In this document: in pieces, positions 6,224 to 9,582 of the stretch | Layout of the letters: each line of letters opens with the position of its first letter | How positions within the stretch are numbered: the first letter of the stretch is position 1 | Assembly (NCBI GenBank): GCA_029248825.1 | Contig: JAQWIP010000014.1 | Location: 1-9,582, forward strand | Source: Alphaproteobacteria bacterium | GTDB lineage: Bacteria; Pseudomonadota; Alphaproteobacteria; RS24 | Length of the DNA stretch: 9,582 bases | Reading direction: 5' to 3' | Program-made: the position numbers and the translations under genes | The notes under the pieces: generated by a model | Database searches by the model: none | Told to the model about the DNA's origin: nothing | Seen by the model: the letters and a program-made list of their open reading frames with translations, nothing else

Positions 6224-8299
6224 ATGGCACGCCAAACAGAACTTAAAGATTACCGCAATATCGGCATTATGGCGCATATTGATGCGGGTAAGACGACCAC
6301 CACAGAGCGCATTCTGTATTACACAGGCGTGAGCTATAAAATTGGTGAAGTGCATGATGGCGCGGCCACTATGGACTGGATGGAGCAAGAACAAGAGCGC
6401 GGCATTACCATTACGTCAGCTGCGACGACCTGCTTCTGGAACGACAAGCGCATCAACATCATTGACACCCCAGGCCACGTGGATTTCACCATTGAAGTGG
6501 AACGCTCGCTTCGCGTTCTCGATGGTGCGGTTGCTGTGTTTGACTCGGTGGCCGGTGTAGAGCCGCAATCGGAAACGGTTTGGCGCCAAGCGGATAAATA
6601 TTCCGTGCCTCGCATGTGTTTCGTCAATAAAATGGATCGCATGGGCGCAGACTTCTTCCGTTGCGTAGACATGATTAAAGACCGCCTCGGCGCCAACGCT
6701 TTGGTTGTGCAGCTGCCGATTGGCGCAGAAGCTGAATATGAAGGTCTTATCGACCTTGTCCGCATGAAAGAGGTTCTTTGGAAAAACGAAGACCTCGGTG
6801 CGGAATATGATTATTTCGATATCCGTGACGACTTGAAAGCCCAGGCCGATGAATATCGCGCCATGTTGGTGGAAACCGTTGTTGAGCTGGATGATGACGT
6901 CATGGAAGCTTATCTGGAAGGCACAGAGCCAGATGAAGCCACTTTGAACCGTCTGATCCGCAAAGGGACAATCGACCAGAAATTCGTGCCTGTCTTGAAC
7001 GGCACAGCGTTTAAAAACAAAGGCGTTCAGCCTCTGCTAGACGCGGTGGTTGACTATATGCCGTCGCCTCTCGAAGTGCCGGCTATTTCCGGTATCGATG
7101 CCAAGACGGAAGAAGACGTGGTTCGCGAAAGCTCGGATGATGAGCCTTTGTCGATGCTGGCCTTTAAAATCGCCAATGACCCTTTCGTGGGCTCGCTGAC
7201 TTTTGCTCGGGTATATTCGGGCAAGCTGGAAAGCGGCGCGACGGTTATCAATACCGTGAAAGACAAGCGCGAGCGCATCGGTCGGATGCTGCAAATGCAT
7301 GCCAACTCGCGCGAAGAGATTAAAGAAGCCTATGCGGGTGACATTGTGGCGCTCGTGGGCATGAAAGACACCACAACAGGCGATACGCTGAGCGCGACCG
7401 ACAAGCCTGTTATTTTGGAACGTATGGAGTTCCCGGAGCCGGTGATTGAAGTCGCGGTTGAGCCGAAAACCAAAGGCGACCAAGAGAAAATGGGTCTGGC
7501 GCTGAGCCGTCTCGCACAAGAAGATCCGTCTTTCCGTGTGAAATCAGACGAAGAAAGCGGCCAAACCGTGATTGCCGGTATGGGCGAATTGCACCTCGAC
7601 ATTATTGTCGACCGCATGAAGCGTGAGTTCTCGGTAGAAGCCAACGTAGGCGCCCCACAAGTGGCCTATCGCGAGACTTTCACCAAAGAGACCGACGTCG
7701 ATTACACCCACAAGAAACAATCTGGTGGTTCGGGTCAATTTGCGCGCGTGAAAATGACCATCTCTCCTATGGAAGCAGGTGGAGGTTACGAATTTACCAA
7801 TAAAATCGTCGGTGGCTCTATTCCAAAAGAATATATCCCTGGCGTTGAAAAAGGTATCGAGAGCGTTCGCGAGAACGGCGTCTTGGCAGGCTTCCCAATG
7901 ATTGACTTCCGGGTCACGTTGAATGATGGCGCCTATCATGATGTTGACTCGAGTGTGATGGCTTTTGAAATTGCGGCTCGCGCGGCTTTCCGCGAAGCCT
8001 CGCAAGATGCTGGCGCGAAATTGCTTGAGCCAATGATGTTGGTTGAAGTGGTAACCCCGGATGACCATATGGGGGACGTTATTGGTGACTTGAGCAGTCG
8101 TCGCGGCACGGTTCGTGGCACAGAAGCTCGCGGTAACGCCTCGGTTATTTCGGCGCTTGTACCTCTGGCCAACATGTTTGGTTATGTAAACACATTGCGG
8201 TCCATGACGCAGGGTCGCGCACAATATTCAATGGTATTTGATCATTACGAGCAAGTACCCCAGGCGGTGTCTGACGAAGTCATCGCGAAAATGGCCTAA
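6224..8299 (+). CDS. fusA: Translation elongation factor G
   Basis: EF-G is the GTPase that drives translocation of tRNA and mRNA on the ribosome and, with the recycling factor, splits ribosomes after termination. The 691-aa length is normal. G-domain motifs: G1 AHIDAGKT (17-24), switch I RGITIT (59-64), G3 DTPGH (81-85) and G4 NKMD (135-138). Domains II-V follow, with the domain IV segment DGAYHDVDSS, whose H572 matches the tip histidine of E. coli EF-G (H583), and domain V VVTPDDHMGDVIGDLSSRRG. The GAGGG at 6211-6215, 8 nt before ATG 6224, supports the start. It is the third gene of the operon, and tuf follows after 33 nt. The complete set of GTPase and domain IV motifs argues for the canonical translocase and against a TetM-type ribosome protection protein. 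Confidence 0.99.
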   Translation: MARQTELKDYRNIGIMAHIDAGKTTTTERILYYTGVSYKIGEVHDGAATMDWMEQEQERGITITSAATTCFWNDKRINIIDTPGHVDFTIEVERSLRVLDGAVAVFDSVAGVEPQSETVWRQADKYSVPRMCFVNKMDRMGADFFRCVDMIKDRLGANALVVQLPIGAEAEYEGLIDLVRMKEVLWKNEDLGAEYDYFDIRDDLKAQADEYRAMLVETVVELDDDVMEAYLEGTEPDEATLNRLIRKGTIDQKFVPVLNGTAFKNKGVQPLLDAVVDYMPSPLEVPAISGIDAKTEEDVVRESSDDEPLSMLAFKIANDPFVGSLTFARVYSGKLESGATVINTVKDKRERIGRMLQMHANSREEIKEAYAGDIVALVGMKDTTTGDTLSATDKPVILERMEFPEPVIEVAVEPKTKGDQEKMGLALSRLAQEDPSFRVKSDEESGQTVIAGMGELHLDIIVDRMKREFSVEANVGAPQVAYRETFTKETDVDYTHKKQSGGSGQFARVKMTISPMEAGGGYEFTNKIVGGSIPKEYIPGVEKGIESVRENGVLAGFPMIDFRVTLNDGAYHDVDSSVMAFEIAARAAFREASQDAGAKLLEPMMLVEVVTPDDHMGDVIGDLSSRRGTVRGTEARGNASVISALVPLANMFGYVNTLRSMTQGRAQYSMVFDHYEQVPQAVSDEVIAKMA

Positions 8300-8301
8300 C
8301 C

Positions 8302-8313
8302 GCCCTTTTGGGC
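8302..8313 (+). other. Short hairpin between fusA and tuf
   Basis: GCCC (8302-8305) pairs with GGGC (8310-8313) around TTTT, three bases after the fusA stop. There is no T tract after it, and the stem is only 4 bp, so it is unlikely to terminate transcription. It could mark an mRNA processing or stability point that lets tuf be expressed above fusA, but this is inference from position only. Confidence 0.3.
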
Positions 8314-8332
8314 ACATCGACGGAGAGATAAT

Positions 8333-9523
8333 ATGTCGAAGGAAAAGTTTGAGCGGACAAAACCGCATTGTAACATTGGCACGATTGGTCACGTTGACCA
8401 CGGCAAGACGACACTTACCGCAGCGATTACGAAAGTTTTGGCTGAAAACGGTGGTGCTGAGTTTTCTGATTACGCTGACATTGATAAAGCGCCAGAGGAA
8501 AAAGCTCGCGGTATTACAATTTCGACAGCCCACGTTGAGTATGAGACGGATGCGCGTCACTACGCGCACGTTGATTGCCCCGGTCACGCTGACTATGTGA
8601 AAAACATGATCACCGGTGCGGCGCAAATGGATGGCGCGATTTTGGTTGTAAACGCAGCCGATGGGCCTATGCCACAAACACGCGAACACATTTTGTTGGC
8701 GCGCCAAGTGGGTGTGCCAGCTTTGGTTGTGTTCTTGAACAAAGTAGACCAAGTCGATGATGACGAGTTGCTGGAACTGGTGGAAATGGAAGTTCGCGAA
8801 CTTCTGTCGTCCTATGAGTTCCCGGGCGACGATATCCCCATCGTAAAAGGTTCGGCTTTGGCTGCTCTTGAAGGTCGCGATGACACGATTGGTAAAGAAG
8901 CGATTATGGCGTTGATGGCTGAGGTGGATGCTTACATCCCACAACCAGATCGTCCAAAAGACCAAGCCTTCTTGCTGCCTATCGAGGATGTGTTCTCGAT
9001 TTCGGGTCGCGGTACGGTTGTTACGGGTCGTGTTGAGCGCGGTATTGTGAATGTTGGCGACGAAATTGAAATCGTTGGCATTAAAGATACAGCCCTGACG
9101 ACTTGCACCGGTGTTGAAATGTTCCGCAAGCTGCTGGATAGCGGTGAAGCGGGTGACAATGTGGGTGTTCTTCTACGCGGTACCAAGCGCGAAGAAGTGG
9201 AGCGTGGCCAAGTTCTTTGCAAGCCAGGTTCGATTACACCACACACGAAATTTAAGGCAGAAGCTTACATTCTGACGAAGGAAGAGGGCGGTCGTCACAC
9301 ACCGTTCTTCAAGAACTACCGTCCACAGTTCTACTTCCGTACAACTGACGTCACAGGAACTGTTGAGCTGCCAGACGGCACTGAGATGGTCATGCCAGGC
9401 GACAACCTGAAGTTCAACGTTGAGCTGATCGCACCAATCGCGATGGAGCAAGGCCTCCGCTTCGCGATCCGCGAAGGCGGCCGTACCGTTGGTTCAGGCG
9501 TTGTATCCCAGATCCACGCTTGA
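8333..9523 (+). CDS. tuf: Translation elongation factor Tu
   Basis: EF-Tu delivers aminoacyl-tRNA to the ribosomal A site as a GTP complex. The 396-aa length is standard. G-domain motifs: G1 GHVDHGKT (19-26), switch I GITIST with T62, G3 DCPGH (81-85) with the catalytic H85, G4 NKVD (136-139) and G5 SAL (174-176). Domain II begins near residue 210 (VFSISGRGTVVTGRVERG) and domain III near 300, ending in GGRTVGSGVVSQIHA. GGAGAG (8322-8327) precedes ATG 8333 by 5 nt. It is the last gene of the str operon, closed by a terminator. Many alphaproteobacteria carry two nearly identical copies; this is the one beside fusA. Codon choice shifts in the last 80 or so codons towards C- and G-ending codons: the final five isoleucines are all ATC, while ATT dominates earlier. 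Confidence 0.99.
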   Translation: MSKEKFERTKPHCNIGTIGHVDHGKTTLTAAITKVLAENGGAEFSDYADIDKAPEEKARGITISTAHVEYETDARHYAHVDCPGHADYVKNMITGAAQMDGAILVVNAADGPMPQTREHILLARQVGVPALVVFLNKVDQVDDDELLELVEMEVRELLSSYEFPGDDIPIVKGSALAALEGRDDTIGKEAIMALMAEVDAYIPQPDRPKDQAFLLPIEDVFSISGRGTVVTGRVERGIVNVGDEIEIVGIKDTALTTCTGVEMFRKLLDSGEAGDNVGVLLRGTKREEVERGQVLCKPGSITPHTKFKAEAYILTKEEGGRHTPFFKNYRPQFYFRTTDVTGTVELPDGTEMVMPGDNLKFNVELIAPIAMEQGLRFAIREGGRTVGSGVVSQIHA

Positions 9524-9545
9524 TCTAGACCACATCGAAATTATG

Positions 9546-9574
9546 AAAGGGCCGCTCAATCGAGCGGCCCTTTT
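9546..9574 (+). terminator. Rho-independent terminator after tuf
   Basis: AAAGGGCCGCTC (9546-9557) pairs perfectly with GAGCGGCCCTTT (9562-9573) around the tetraloop AATC; the 3' arm runs into TTTT (9571-9574). The stem is 12 bp with a 9-bp GC-rich core, 22 nt after the tuf stop. It should end the str operon here, so whatever follows beyond the window (often rpsJ and the S10 operon, or a tRNA gene) probably has its own promoter or depends on read-through. Confidence 0.92.
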
Positions 9575-9582
9575 GCTTTGGG

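Noticed and set aside
5348..9523. Resistance-type changes in rpsL, fusA or tuf
   Set aside because: S12 K43 and K88 are present and the GTPase motifs of EF-G and EF-Tu are intact. No change that clearly signals streptomycin or elongation-factor antibiotic resistance was seen.

Overview
This window is a housekeeping segment of a bacterial chromosome, read entirely on the + strand. It holds the end of the RNA polymerase operon followed by the str operon: rpoB (3' end only), rpoC, then rpsL, rpsG, fusA and tuf. The proteins look alphaproteobacterial: RpoC begins MNHEVMNIFNPQ, EF-Tu begins MSKEKFERTKPHCNIG, and the gene order is typical. Base composition is moderate, close to balanced by eye, with heavy use of TTG for leucine. 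I cannot name the order or genus from sequence alone. There are no mobile elements, CRISPR arrays, tRNA or rRNA genes, or broken genes.

Layout: rpoB ends at 695 and rpoC follows after 36 nt. A strong intrinsic terminator (4959-4996) closes the rpoBC transcript. A 425-nt intergenic region (4923-5347) then holds that terminator, a sigma70-type promoter candidate (5054-5082) and a leader of about 255 nt before rpsL. rpsL, rpsG, fusA and tuf are tightly packed with gaps of 11, 22 and 33 nt, each start preceded by a purine-rich ribosome binding site. A second strong terminator (9546-9574) ends the str operon directly after tuf.

How the genes work together: RpoB and RpoC form the catalytic core of RNA polymerase. 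S12 and S7 are core proteins of the 30S decoding centre and head. EF-G and EF-Tu are the two main elongation GTPases. All key residues checked are intact, so the proteins themselves hold no surprise.

The one region that the genes do not explain is the rpsL leader. It contains a long imperfect hairpin (5259-5323, extendable to 5255-5327) ending just before the rpsL ribosome binding site. Upstream are two long-range helices (5118-5130 with 5235-5247, and 5149-5164 with 5249-5264) whose pairing pattern crosses. Together with an rpsL-rpsG gap too short for the E. coli type of S7 operator, this suggests that control of the operon lies in the leader RNA. The pairing was found by hand and has not been folded or tested by comparison.
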